Made by a program: the position numbers and the translations under genes
Shown: positions 26,835 through 35,732 of the stretch, piece by piece
Layout of the letters: each line of letters opens with the position of its first letter
Numbering within the stretch: the stretch's first letter is position 1
Origin: Thalassobaculum_A sp040219615
Lineage (GTDB): Bacteria; Pseudomonadota; Alphaproteobacteria; Thalassobaculales; Thalassobaculaceae
Length of the DNA: 64,000 nt
Direction of reading: 5' to 3'
Assembly: GCF_040219615.1 (NCBI RefSeq)
Contig: NZ_JAVJSE010000024.1
Coordinates: forward strand, 1-64,000
The notes under the pieces: model-generated
Database searches by the model: none
What the model was told of the DNA's origin: nothing
The model's input: the letters and a program-made list of their open reading frames with translations, nothing else

Positions 26835-29053
26835 GCGGGTTGTCCTCCGAGATCCAGTTTGGCGGCCTGGGCGCCGCTGCGGCGGCCGAGGCGGCGCTCG
26901 CCGACCATCAGCTGCAGCAGCAGGATGGCGGCGAACATCACCACGATCAGCACCGAGGAATAGGCGATCGACAGGCCGTAGTCGTTGTTCTCGACCCGCC
27001 CCAGGATGTAGGCGGTGGCCATGTCGTACTCGGCGCTGACCAGGAAGATCACCGCGCTGATCGCGGTCATGGCCCGCACGAAGCTGTAGACCAGCGCCGC
27101 CAGGATGGCGGGGCGCAGCAGCGGCAGCACCACCCGCCGGATGGTCTGCCAGGAACTGCCGCCCAGGGTCAGCGAGGCCTCGTCCAGGCTGGCATCGAGC
27201 TGGCTCATCGCCGCCACCCCGGCGCGCACCCCGACCGGCATGTTCCGGAACACGAAGGAGATCACCAGGATCACGCCGGTGCCGGTCAGCTCCAGCGGCG
27301 GCACGTTGAACGCCAGCACGTAGCTGACGCCGATCACCGTGCCGGGGATCGCGAAGCTGAGCATGGTGCCGAACTCGAAGGCCTGCTTGCCGAGGAAGCG
27401 CTGGCGCACCAGCAGGTAGGCGGTCAGCAGGCCGATCGCCGCGGTCAGCGGCGCCGAGATCGTCGAGATCGCGATGGTCGTGAAGAACGAGTTCCAGGCG
27501 CCGCCGCTCCACACCAGCCCGTGGTCGCCGACCGTCACCCCGAAGGCGTCGATGTAGTGGCGCAGGGTCAGGGTGTTGTCGAGGCCCCACAGGTTCACGA
27601 AGCCGCCGAACAGAATGGTCACGTACAGCACCGCGGTCATCGCCGCCCAGGGGACCGTGACGCCGAGGATCAGGCCGGTGAAGCGGCCGGGCAGCGCCAC
27701 CGGGATCCCGGCGTCGCCCTTGCCGGTGACCGAGGTGTAGGACTTGCGGCCGAGCCAGCGGCGCTGGGCCCAGAACGCCAGCAGGGTGAAGAACAGCAGC
27801 ACCAGCGCCAGCACCGCCGCCCGGCCCTGGTCGTACTGGGCGCCGACGATGGCGAAGAAGATCTCGGTCGACAGCACGTTGAAGTTGCCGCCCAGCACCA
27901 TCGGATTGCCGAAATCCGCCATGCTCTCGATGAAGCCGAGCAGGAAGGCGTTGGCGAGGCCCGGCCGCATCAGCGGCAGCGACACCGTGCGCAGGGTCGT
28001 CCAGGCGTCGGCCCGCAGGGTCTGGGCCGCCTCCTCGACCGACGGGCTGACGCCCTCGACCACGCCGATCAGCACCAGGAAGGCGATCGGCGTGAACGCC
28101 AGCATCTGCGCCAGCCAGACCCCGGTGAATCCGTACAGCCAGCGGCTGGCCGGGATGCCCAGCGACCATTCCAGGAAGCTGGTGACCGCGCCCGACTGGC
28201 CGAACAGCAGGATCAGCGCCAGGCCGATGACGAAGGGCGGGGTGATGATCGGCAGCACCGTCAGGCCGCGGAACAGCCGCTTGGCCGGGAAGCCGGTGCG
28301 GGTCACCACCAGGGCGAAGGCGAGGCCCAGCAAGGTGGTGCCGGCGCCGACCGCGACCGCCAGCGCCAGCGAGTTCCAGGCCACCCCGCAGGCCCGGTAG
28401 CTGTAGACGCAGTCCAGTCCCCAGATCTTGCCGGTCAGCAGCTTGTCCAGGAACGCCGTCAGCGACAGCACGCCCTCGTTGGTCTGCAGCGCGCTGACCA
28501 GGATCCGCGACACCGGGAAGAAGATGAACAGGGCGACGACCATCACGATCAGGCCGATCGACCCGACCACGAAGCCGTCGCCGTTGACCGCGCCGCGGGC
28601 GGCGCAGCCGAGGGTGAACAGGAAGAACAGACCGCCGGCCGCCAGCAGCGCGCCGTAGCCCATGCCGAACTGGCGGTCGCCGAGCGGCCCGAACCAGGCC
28701 TCCAGCCCGGCGAAGCTCCACCCCCGGATGCCGATCGAGAAGCCCTGGCCGAGGATGTAGGCGACGCCGAGGCCGCCGGCCGCCAGCAGCACCCACTGGG
28801 CGAGGCGGTCGGTGCGCGGCCGGCCGACCGCCAGCAGCGGCAGCGCCAGGAACCCGACCACCGGCCACAGCCAGGGCTTCTCGCCCTGCAGCAGCAGAAC
28901 GATCGCCGGCGCGTAGTCCGGGTCGAGCGGCCAGCCGTCGAGCAGCCAGCCGAACCCCCAGAACCCGTCCTCGACGGCATACCAGGGCAGCAGCAGGAAG
29001 CCCGCCGCCGCCAGGGCCTGCCAGCCGAGGACGTGCCTGTTCAGTTCATTCAC
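26831..29053 (-). CDS. afuB: ABC transporter permease with two fused transmembrane domains (AfuB-like)
   Basis: 740 residues with about 16 hydrophobic segments. The N-terminal 190 residues add extra helices before two standard permease domains, each with an EAA-type loop: EEAAQTLRADAWTTLRTVSLP and DEASLTLGGSSWQTIRRVVLP. The fused layout matches AfuB/FbpB of about 690 residues. It forms the membrane channel for the periplasmic binding protein. Tight overlap with the ATPase and a 16-bp gap to the binding protein show one operon running 30107 to 25764. Confidence 0.9.
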   Translation of the reverse strand: MNELNRHVLGWQALAAAGFLLLPWYAVEDGFWGFGWLLDGWPLDPDYAPAIVLLLQGEKPWLWPVVGFLALPLLAVGRPRTDRLAQWVLLAAGGLGVAYILGQGFSIGIRGWSFAGLEAWFGPLGDRQFGMGYGALLAAGGLFFLFTLGCAARGAVNGDGFVVGSIGLIVMVVALFIFFPVSRILVSALQTNEGVLSLTAFLDKLLTGKIWGLDCVYSYRACGVAWNSLALAVAVGAGTTLLGLAFALVVTRTGFPAKRLFRGLTVLPIITPPFVIGLALILLFGQSGAVTSFLEWSLGIPASRWLYGFTGVWLAQMLAFTPIAFLVLIGVVEGVSPSVEEAAQTLRADAWTTLRTVSLPLMRPGLANAFLLGFIESMADFGNPMVLGGNFNVLSTEIFFAIVGAQYDQGRAAVLALVLLFFTLLAFWAQRRWLGRKSYTSVTGKGDAGIPVALPGRFTGLILGVTVPWAAMTAVLYVTILFGGFVNLWGLDNTLTLRHYIDAFGVTVGDHGLVWSGGAWNSFFTTIAISTISAPLTAAIGLLTAYLLVRQRFLGKQAFEFGTMLSFAIPGTVIGVSYVLAFNVPPLELTGTGVILVISFVFRNMPVGVRAGVAAMSQLDASLDEASLTLGGSSWQTIRRVVLPLLRPAILAALVYSFVRAMTAISAVIFLVSAEYDMATAYILGRVENNDYGLSIAYSSVLIVVMFAAILLLQLMVGERRLGRRSGAQAAKLDLGGQPA

Positions 29054-29069
29054 GATGCCGGCCGCGGGC

Positions 29070-30107
29070 TCACTGCGGCAGCGGCTTCACGTCGCTGTCC
29101 CACTTCGCCAGCAGGCGCTTGCGCTCGTCCGACGAGCCGTATTTCACGAAGTCGTAGTCGATCAGCTTGATCGAGTTCAGGTCCGGCGACTCCTTGGCCG
29201 GCTTGGCGGCCTTGTTGGACATCACCTGGTAGGCCTTGGCCTGCACGGCGAGTTCCTGGACGTCGGCGCGCAGCGCGAAGTCGTAGAACTTCTGCGCCTC
29301 TTCCAGATTGCGCGCGCCCTTGATGATGCTCATCGAGCCGATCTCGTAGCCGGTGCCCTCGCACGGCGCCACCGGCACCACCGGGAAGCCCGACACCACC
29401 TGGGTCACGGCGTCGTGCAGGAACACGATCCCGACCGTCGTCTCGCCGCGCGCCGCCGCCTTGATCGGGGCCGAGCCGGACTTGGTGTACTGGTTGATGT
29501 TCTTGTGCAGGGCCTTCATGAAGTCGAAGCCCTTATCCTCGCCCATGATCTGGATGATGGTCGCCAGGGTGGTGTAGGCGGTGCCGGACGAGTTCGGGTT
29601 GGCCATCTGCACGTGGCCCTTGAACGCCGGCTTGGTCAGGTCGGCCCAGCATTTCGGCTCGGGCAGCCCGGCCTTGGCCAGCAGGTCCTTGTTGTAGCCG
29701 AAGCCGAGCGCCCCGGCGTAGATGCCGATGGTCTTGTCGCCGGCCGCCTTGGCCTGAGACAGCGCCCAGTCGTGCAGCTGGTTGCGCATCGGCGAGACGT
29801 AGACCTCGGTCAGTCCCTCCTCGGCCGCCTGCAGATGCGGGTCGCCGGTGCCGCCCCACCACACGTCGCCCTTCGGGTTGCTCGCCTCGGCCTTGATCTG
29901 GGCGAAGGTCTCGCCCGAGCTCTTGCGGGTCATCGCGACCTTGATGCCGGTCTCCTTCTCGAAGGACTCGACCATCAGGTTGCACCACTCGATCTGCGGG
30001 CTGCAGTACAGCGTCAGCTTGCCGGCCGCGGCGGCCGGGCCGGCGCCGAGGGCGAGCAGCCCGGCTGCGAGCGCGCCGAAACCGGCGAGCCGTGCGAAAC
30101 GAGTCAT
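29070..30107 (-). CDS. afuA: ABC transporter periplasmic binding protein, AfuA-like
   Basis: 345 residues with a signal peptide (1-28, ending AAAAG). It belongs to the Fe3+/thiamine/sugar-phosphate binding-protein class: KLTLYCSPQIEWCN at the mature start, RKSSGETFAQIKAE, DVWWGGTGDPH and GTGYEIGSMSIIKGA. In true ferric-binding FbpA a tandem tyrosine pair follows the 'VGL' strand; here the strand reads VGIVFLHDAV, with no Tyr pair. Known AfuA proteins that lack it bind sugar phosphates. The adjacent inositol monophosphatase hints at an inositol phosphate ligand (inference). GGGAGGAAACC precedes ATG 30107. Confidence 0.88.
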   Translation of the reverse strand: MTRFARLAGFGALAAGLLALGAGPAAAAGKLTLYCSPQIEWCNLMVESFEKETGIKVAMTRKSSGETFAQIKAEASNPKGDVWWGGTGDPHLQAAEEGLTEVYVSPMRNQLHDWALSQAKAAGDKTIGIYAGALGFGYNKDLLAKAGLPEPKCWADLTKPAFKGHVQMANPNSSGTAYTTLATIIQIMGEDKGFDFMKALHKNINQYTKSGSAPIKAAARGETTVGIVFLHDAVTQVVSGFPVVPVAPCEGTGYEIGSMSIIKGARNLEEAQKFYDFALRADVQELAVQAKAYQVMSNKAAKPAKESPDLNSIKLIDYDFVKYGSSDERKRLLAKWDSDVKPLPQ

Positions 30108-30260
30108 GGTTTCCTCCCTCTGGCCGGGATCGTTGCGCCCCGGCCGTTGTTTGTCGTTGCGACGGTCCCGGTGTTTGAGGCCATCTATTCGATATTCTTC
30201 AAAATAAACGGGGCTTCCGCAATGTGTCCCGCGCGTCGGCCGAGAAAGGGCAGCAGTGGC
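30108..30260. promoter_or_regulatory. Shared divergent control region of importer and inositol genes
   Basis: 153 bp between the divergent binding-protein and inositol monophosphatase starts. It contains the only AT-rich patch of the area, TATTCGATATTCTTCAAAAT near 30186-30205, a likely promoter or operator site. No clean -35/-10 pair could be assigned. Confidence 0.4.
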
Positions 30261-31103
30261 ATGAGCACATCGGATGGCGTGGCCCAGGCGGTGCGCGAGC
30301 GGCTCGCCTTCGCGGAGGCCGTGACGCGCGCGGCCGGCGCCGCGGCGCTGCGGCATTTCCGCGAGCGCGACGCCCTGGTGGTCGAGAGCAAGGGGCTGCA
30401 GGACGTGGTCAGCCGGGCCGACCGCGAGGTCGAGGACATCATCCGCGGGGCGCTGGCCGAGCGGTTCCCGCAGGACGGCTTCCTCGGCGAGGAATCCGGC
30501 GGCGGCGGACAATACGGCAGCGGTCCGGTCTGGGTGGTCGATCCGATCGACGGCACCCAGTGCTTCCTGGCCGGCCTGCCGACCTGGTGCGTGTCGGTCG
30601 GCCTGATGGTCAACGGCCGGATCGCCGCCGGGGTGATCGTCGACCCGTGCGCGGACGAATGCTTCGTCGGTGCCGTCGGGGGCGGCGCCGCCTGCAACGG
30701 CCGGCCGATCGCCCCGGCCGACGTCGCCGACTTCCGGTCCGGCATGACCGAGGTCGGCTACTCGTTCCGGGTGCCGCGGCAGCCGACCGTGGGCTTCCTC
30801 GACCGGCTCATCGACGCCGGCGGCATGTATCACCGCTCGGGTTCCGGCGCGCTCGGCCTCGCCCATGTCGCGGCCGGCCGCTACCTCGCCTACATCGAGG
30901 GCCACATGAACTCCTGGGATTCGTTCGCCGGCGCCGCCCTGGTGCTGGCGGCCGGCGGCTGGGTCAACGACCTGACCGTCGACGACGGGGTCACCCGCGG
31001 GTCGGTCGTGATGGCCAGCGGGCGGCGGCTGGCGCCGGCGCTGCACGCCATGGCCGGCGCCGCCGGCTTCCCGATGCCCGCCGCGCCGGAGGCCGGGCGA
31101 TGA
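30261..31103 (+). CDS. Inositol monophosphatase family protein
   Basis: 280 residues of the Li-sensitive Mg-dependent phosphatase family. The metal sites are clear: GEESGGGG (Glu), WVVDPIDGTQCF (DPIDGT) and SWDSFAGAALVLAAGG (the WD motif). It dephosphorylates inositol-1-phosphate or a similar ester such as histidinol phosphate, to the free polyol. The position at the head of an SDR-iolD-iolE operon, diverging from an AfuABC-type importer, suggests that it feeds inositol catabolism rather than synthesis. ATG at 30261; its stop overlaps the SDR start (ATGA). Confidence 0.9.
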   Translation: MSTSDGVAQAVRERLAFAEAVTRAAGAAALRHFRERDALVVESKGLQDVVSRADREVEDIIRGALAERFPQDGFLGEESGGGGQYGSGPVWVVDPIDGTQCFLAGLPTWCVSVGLMVNGRIAAGVIVDPCADECFVGAVGGGAACNGRPIAPADVADFRSGMTEVGYSFRVPRQPTVGFLDRLIDAGGMYHRSGSGALGLAHVAAGRYLAYIEGHMNSWDSFAGAALVLAAGGWVNDLTVDDGVTRGSVVMASGRRLAPALHAMAGAAGFPMPAAPEAGR

Positions 31104-31894
31104 GCGCCTGGAACAGCCAGGCCGACCTGGCAGGCGGCGTGTTCGTGGTCACCGGCTCGACCCAGGGCATCGGCGAGGCGGTCGCGCGGCGGCTCGCGGA
31201 GCGCGGCGCGCAGGGGATCGTCGTCACCGGCCGCGACCGCGAACGCGGCGAGGCAGTGGCCGCCGACCTGCGGTCGATCGGGGCCGAGACGCGGTTCGTG
31301 CCGGCCGACCTGGCCGACGTGGAGGCCTGCCGCAGGATCATGGCCGAAGCCGACAGGGCGTTCGGCCGGCTCGACGGCCTGGTCAACGCCGCCGGGGTGA
31401 CCGACCGCGGCACCGTCGACGACACCACGCCGGAGCTCTGGGACCGGATCTTCGCGGTCAACGCGCGGGCGCCGTTCTTCCTGGCCCAGGAGGCGGTGCG
31501 GATCATGCGGCGCGAGCGCACGCCCGGCCGGATCGTCAACATCGTCACCATGTCGAGCCACGGCGGCCAGCCCAAGCTGGTGCCCTACAGCGCGTCGAAG
31601 GCGGCGCTGGCCGCCCTGACCCGCAACCTGGCGCACGGCCTGCGCGGCGACCGCATCCGGGTCAACGCCATCAACATCGGCTGGGCCGACACCCCGAACG
31701 AGGACGCGGTGCAGCGTGCCGAGGGCAAGCCCGCGGGCTGGCTCGCCGCGGCCGAGGCGGCGCAGCCGTTCGGCCGGCTGATCAAGCCGGACGACGTGGC
31801 CCGCCTGACGCTGTTCCTGCTGTCCTCGGACTCCGGGGTCATGACAGGCTCGGTGATCGACCACGACCAGAACGTGATGGGCGCCTACGACTGA
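31100..31894 (+). CDS. SDR-family oxidoreductase in the inositol operon
   Basis: 264-residue short-chain dehydrogenase. VTGSTQGIGEAVARR is the cofactor loop, NAAG the core motif, and YSASKAA holds the catalytic Tyr-Lys pair near 155. It probably oxidises a polyol or keto-polyol; in its operon, an inositol, inosose or related sugar alcohol is the most likely substrate (inference). The ATG overlaps the monophosphatase stop. The stretch NIGWADTPNEDAVQ near 195 fits the subgroup seen in sugar-acid or polyol operons. Confidence 0.85.
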   Translation: MSAWNSQADLAGGVFVVTGSTQGIGEAVARRLAERGAQGIVVTGRDRERGEAVAADLRSIGAETRFVPADLADVEACRRIMAEADRAFGRLDGLVNAAGVTDRGTVDDTTPELWDRIFAVNARAPFFLAQEAVRIMRRERTPGRIVNIVTMSSHGGQPKLVPYSASKAALAALTRNLAHGLRGDRIRVNAINIGWADTPNEDAVQRAEGKPAGWLAAAEAAQPFGRLIKPDDVARLTLFLLSSDSGVMTGSVIDHDQNVMGAYD

Positions 31895-31931
31895 ACGGCC
31901 GGACAACGGCCCGGCGCCGAGGGAGGAGTGC

Positions 31932-33779
31932 ATGAACACCATCCGGCTGACGGCCGCCCAGGCCGTGGTCCGCTACCTGTCGGCCCAGCGCACGGCGATC
32001 GCCGGCGCGGAGCTGCCGCTGTTCGCCGGCTGCTGGGCGATCTTCGGGCACGGCAACGTCGCCGGCCTGGGCGAGGCGCTGTGGCATGCCCGCGAGACCC
32101 TGCCGACCTTCCGCGCGCACAACGAGCAGGCGATGGCGCACGCCGCGATCGCCTTCGCCAAGGCGACCAATCGCCGCCGCATGATGGCCTGCACCACCTC
32201 GATCGGTCCGGGTGCGCTGAACATGGTCACGGCGGCCGCGGTGGCGCATGTCAACCGGCTGCCGGTGCTGCTGCTGCCCGGCGACACCTTCGCCGGCCGG
32301 TTGCCGGACCCGGTGCTGCAGCAGGTCGAGGACTTCGGCGACGGCACGGTGACGGCGAACGACTGCTTCCGGCCGGTGTCGCGGTTCTTCGACCGCATCG
32401 CCCGGCCCGAGCAGCTGCTGGCCGCGCTGCCGCGCGCGCTGCAGGTCCTCACCGACCCGGCCGACTGCGGGCCGGTCACCCTGTCGCTGTCGCAGGACGT
32501 GCAGGCCGAGGCCTGGGACTTCCCGGCGGCGTTCTTCGCGCCGCGCCTGCACGCGCCGCGCCGGCAGGCCGCCGACCCGGACGAGCTGGCACGCGCCGTC
32601 GACCGCCTGCGCCGGGCCGAACGGCCGCTGATCGTCGCCGGCGGCGGGGTGCTGTACGCCGAGGCGGCCGGCACGCTGGCGGCGTTCGCGAGCCGGCACC
32701 GGATTCCGGTCGCCGAGACCCAGGCCGGCAAGGGCAGCCTGCCCTGGGACCATCCGCAGAATGTCGGCGCCATCGGCGTCACCGGGTCGGCCGCCGCCAA
32801 CGAACTGGCGCGCGACGCCGACCTGGTGCTGGCGATCGGCACCCGGCTGCAGGACTTCACCACCGGCTCGCGGGCGCTGATCGCGGGCGGCCCGCGCCTG
32901 ATCCAGCTGAACGTCGCCGCCTTCGACGCCGGCAAGCACGGGGCCGAGCCGCTGGTCGGCGACGCGCGGCGCACGCTGGAGGATCTCGGCGCCGCCCTGG
33001 CGGACCATGCCGCGCCGGCCGCCTGGCAGGACCGGGCGCGGTCGCTGGCGGCGGCCTGGAGCGCGACGGTCGACCGGGTCACCGCCGCCGGCAACGCCGA
33101 CCGCCCGACCGACGCCCAGGTCCTGGGCGCGGTCAACCGCAAGGCCGATGCCGGCGACGTGGTGGTGTGCGCCTCAGGCGGCCTGCCCGGCGAACTGCAC
33201 AAGCTGTGGCGGGCCGCCGGCCCCGGCGCCTACCACCTGGAATACGGCTTCTCCTGCATGGGCTACGAGATCGCCGGCGGCCTGGGCGTGCGGATGGCGC
33301 GCCCCGACGGCGAGGTGTTCGTGCTGGTCGGCGACGGCTCCTACCTGATGCTGAACTCCGAGATCGCCACCTCGGTGACGCTCGGCCGCAAGCTGATCGT
33401 CGTGGTGCTCGACAACGGCGGCTTCGGCTGCATCAACCGCCTGCAGCAGGCCACCGGCGGCGCCCCATTCAACAACCTGTTCGAGCATGTCGACCATCGC
33501 GTCGGCGAGCCCGGCATCGACTTCGCCGCCCACGCCCGCAGCCTGGGCGCCGGCGCCGAGACGGTGACCGGGATCGCCGAGCTTGAAGCCGCGCTCGACC
33601 GCGCCCGCGCCGCCGACCGGACCGCGGTCGTCGTGCTCGCCACCGACCCGCTGGCCGCGACCGCCGAGGGCGGCGCCTGGTGGGACGTGGCCGTTCCGGA
33701 GGTTTCCGGGCGCGACGCCGTGCGGCGGGCCCGGGTCGACTACCAGCACGCCCTCGAGCGCCGGAAGGAAGGCCCATGA
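31932..33779 (+). CDS. iolD: 3D-trihydroxycyclohexane-1,2-dione acylhydrolase
   Basis: ThDP-dependent ring-opening enzyme of inositol breakdown, forming 5-deoxy-glucuronate. 615 residues, the family length. N-terminal block FRAHNEQAMAHAAIAFAKAT (contains the ThDP-activating Glu), CTTSIGPGALNMVTAA, and the C-terminal ThDP/Mg block GDGSYLMLNSEIATS with N-x-G-F at DNGGFGCINR. These IolD-specific features set it apart from acetolactate synthases. A ribosome site GAGGGAGG precedes ATG 31932, and the stop overlaps iolE. Confidence 0.94.
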   Translation: MNTIRLTAAQAVVRYLSAQRTAIAGAELPLFAGCWAIFGHGNVAGLGEALWHARETLPTFRAHNEQAMAHAAIAFAKATNRRRMMACTTSIGPGALNMVTAAAVAHVNRLPVLLLPGDTFAGRLPDPVLQQVEDFGDGTVTANDCFRPVSRFFDRIARPEQLLAALPRALQVLTDPADCGPVTLSLSQDVQAEAWDFPAAFFAPRLHAPRRQAADPDELARAVDRLRRAERPLIVAGGGVLYAEAAGTLAAFASRHRIPVAETQAGKGSLPWDHPQNVGAIGVTGSAAANELARDADLVLAIGTRLQDFTTGSRALIAGGPRLIQLNVAAFDAGKHGAEPLVGDARRTLEDLGAALADHAAPAAWQDRARSLAAAWSATVDRVTAAGNADRPTDAQVLGAVNRKADAGDVVVCASGGLPGELHKLWRAAGPGAYHLEYGFSCMGYEIAGGLGVRMARPDGEVFVLVGDGSYLMLNSEIATSVTLGRKLIVVVLDNGGFGCINRLQQATGGAPFNNLFEHVDHRVGEPGIDFAAHARSLGAGAETVTGIAELEAALDRARAADRTAVVVLATDPLAATAEGGAWWDVAVPEVSGRDAVRRARVDYQHALERRKEGP

Positions 33780-34675
33780 CCGTTCGCCTCGGCACCAACC
33801 CGATCGCCTGGAGCAACGACGACCTGCCCGAGCTGGGCGGCGACACCCCGCTGGAGACCTGCCTCGCCCAGGCCCGGCAGGCCGGCTTCGCCGGCATCGA
33901 GCTCGGCAACAAGTTCCCGCGCGAGCCGGGCGCCCTGGCCCGGACCCTGGCGCCGCACGGCCTGGCGCTGGTCTCCGGCTGGTACGGCGCCGAGCTGCGG
34001 TTCCGCTCGGTCGACGACGAGATCGCCGCGATGCAGCCGCATCTCGACCTGCTGGCGGCCATGGGCTGCGAAGTGATGGTGTTCGCGGAGGTCGGCGGCA
34101 GCGTGCAGGGCCTGCGCGGCACCCCGGTGGCCGACCGGCCGACCATGTCCGAGGCGGAGTGGCGGGACTACCCGGCGAAGATCGCGGCGGTCGCCGGGCA
34201 CATGGCGGCCCGCGGCGTCCGCCTCGCCTACCACCACCACATGGGCACGGTGATCGAGACGGCGTCCGAGATCGACCGGCTGATGGCGGCGACGCCGGAC
34301 AGCGTCGGCCTGCTGTACGACACCGGCCACCTGGCCTTCGCCGGCGACGACCCGGCCGCGGTCGCGGAGCGCTGGGCCGGCCGCATCGCGCATGTGCACG
34401 CCAAGGACGTCCGGCCCGACGTGCTGCGGCGGGCGCTGGCCGAACGCTGGAGCTTCCTGGACGCGGTGGTCGCCGGGGTGTTCACCGTGCCCGGCGACGG
34501 CTGCGTCGACTTCGGGCGGGCGCTGGCACCGGTGGCGCGGGCCGGCTATGCCGGCTGGTGGATCGTCGAGGCCGAGCAGGACCCGGCGAAGGCCGAGCCG
34601 CTGGCCCATGCCCGGATCGGACACGCCCATCTGACGGCCGCCGCCCGGGCGCTCGGGGTCGCCCTGGCGGCCTGA
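33776..34675 (+). CDS. iolE: Inosose dehydratase
   Basis: 299 residues. Converts 2-keto-myo-inositol to the diketone used by IolD. TIM-barrel of the xylose isomerase-like group: MTVRLGTNPIAWSNDDLPE at the start is the IolE signature, followed by GIELGNKFPR, YHHHMGTVIE (metal/catalytic His), LYDTGHLAFAG and HAKDVRPDV. ATG at 33776 overlaps the iolD stop (ATGA). It is the last gene of the 30261-34675 operon; the repeat region follows. Confidence 0.93.
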   Translation: MTVRLGTNPIAWSNDDLPELGGDTPLETCLAQARQAGFAGIELGNKFPREPGALARTLAPHGLALVSGWYGAELRFRSVDDEIAAMQPHLDLLAAMGCEVMVFAEVGGSVQGLRGTPVADRPTMSEAEWRDYPAKIAAVAGHMAARGVRLAYHHHMGTVIETASEIDRLMAATPDSVGLLYDTGHLAFAGDDPAAVAERWAGRIAHVHAKDVRPDVLRRALAERWSFLDAVVAGVFTVPGDGCVDFGRALAPVARAGYAGWWIVEAEQDPAKAEPLAHARIGHAHLTAAARALGVALAA

Positions 34676-35123
34676 GGCCCTTGGGCGGAAGGATGCCCCC
34701 GGCGCAGATGCTCAGCTCGACTTTGGCCAGAATTGGCAGCGACGCTACCACTGCCGTGAGAACTCCCTGCTGTCCCGGTCGGCCGGCGACAGCGGGAAAT
34801 TCTCATATGGCTGCGATCGTCCCACCCCCCTTTGTCGTCATTCCGGCCGCCCGCGCGGCGGCGAGGCCGGCATGACGACAAAGGGGGGAAGCCCGCCTCC
34901 CGCCGGCGCGACGAGCGCTGCGCGAAACCGGCCAGAATTGGCAGCGTCGCTACCACTGCCGTGAGAACTCCCTGCTGTCCCGGTCGGCCGGCGACAGCGG
35001 GAAATTCTCATATGGCTGCGATCGTCCACCCCCCTTTGTCGTCATTCCGGACGCCCGCGCGCCGGCGCGGGCGAGCCGGAACCCACGCGGCGAGCGCCCC
35101 GCCGTTTTTGGCCGAAGTCGAGC
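34676..35123. repeat. Gene-free region with two 121/122-bp direct repeats, 205 bp apart
   Basis: Copy 1 is 34725-34846, copy 2 is 34930-35050; they differ by one substitution and one base in a C-run. Each contains a hairpin (34757-34805 in copy 1): TGAGAACTCCCTGCTGTC against GACAGCGGGAAATTCTCA. Each ends in a CGTCATTCCGG arm of the dispersed palindrome family. Copy 1 is followed by a second short inverted arm, GGCATGACGACAAAGGGGGG. No open frame with coding character is seen between iolE and the response regulator. Confidence 0.9.
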
Positions 35124-35513
35124 TCAGGACCGGGTCACAGGCGGCACCGCGACCGGAGGAACGCCGAGCACCGCCGCGATTGCCCTGGAGACCGATTTGG
35201 CGTCGAACGGCTTGGACACCTGTACCGACGAAGGCGCACGCCGGCGGAGCTCGGCGTCGCTGCTGGTGACGTAGACCACCGGGACCGGGGTCGCGGCGGT
35301 GATACGCCCGACCGCGGCGATCCCGTCGCCGGACCGCAGCCGGACATCGGCGGTGATCAGGTCAGGGCGCTGCCGTGCCGCCGCCTCGACCGCCTCTTCC
35401 TCGGTATCGACGATCGCACACACGGCGTGACCGAGTTCCTCCAGGACCGTCGCCAGTTCCATGGCGGTCAGAAACTCGTCCTCGATCACGAGAACCCGGC
35501 GGGCTTCGGTCAT
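35124..35513 (-). CDS. Single-domain response regulator
   Basis: 129 residues, receiver domain only. The acidic pocket is IEDE (residues 10-13), the phospho-acceptor Asp56 in TADVRLRSG, the Thr/Ser switch at VYVTSSD and the conserved Lys in VSKPFDAK. CheY-like proteins of this kind relay phosphate or act on a partner protein. It lies about 850 bp from a PAS-type kinase on the other strand, a possible partner. An AT-rich leader, 35540-35570, lies between it and the acetyltransferase gene. Confidence 0.9.
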   Translation of the reverse strand: MTEARRVLVIEDEFLTAMELATVLEELGHAVCAIVDTEEEAVEAAARQRPDLITADVRLRSGDGIAAVGRITAATPVPVVYVTSSDAELRRRAPSSVQVSKPFDAKSVSRAIAAVLGVPPVAVPPVTRS

Positions 35514-35732
35514 GATTCAGGGACCGAAGCCCGGCCCGGTTTATTTCAGCCCGTCGACAATAAACGTGCAGATTCGCACGGAACCCGGCGGCGCCCCGCT
35601 CGAGGCCCGAGCCGGGCGCGTGCCAGCGTCGGGCGGATCGTCCGGCCGGCACGCAAGGTTACGGCCGGCCGAGGCGGTCGTATAGTCGGCCACCCGACCG
35701 GACGGCGCGCCGGCAAGGCCGAGAGGAGATCG

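Noticed and set aside
29070..30107. Ferric iron importer
   Set aside because: Only family-level similarity; the tyrosine pair is missing, and there is no Fur-box-like sequence between 30108 and 30260.
34725..35050. Second possible CRISPR or tRNA-like array
   Set aside because: Only two copies, the whole unit repeated, with a simple hairpin inside. No cloverleaf.
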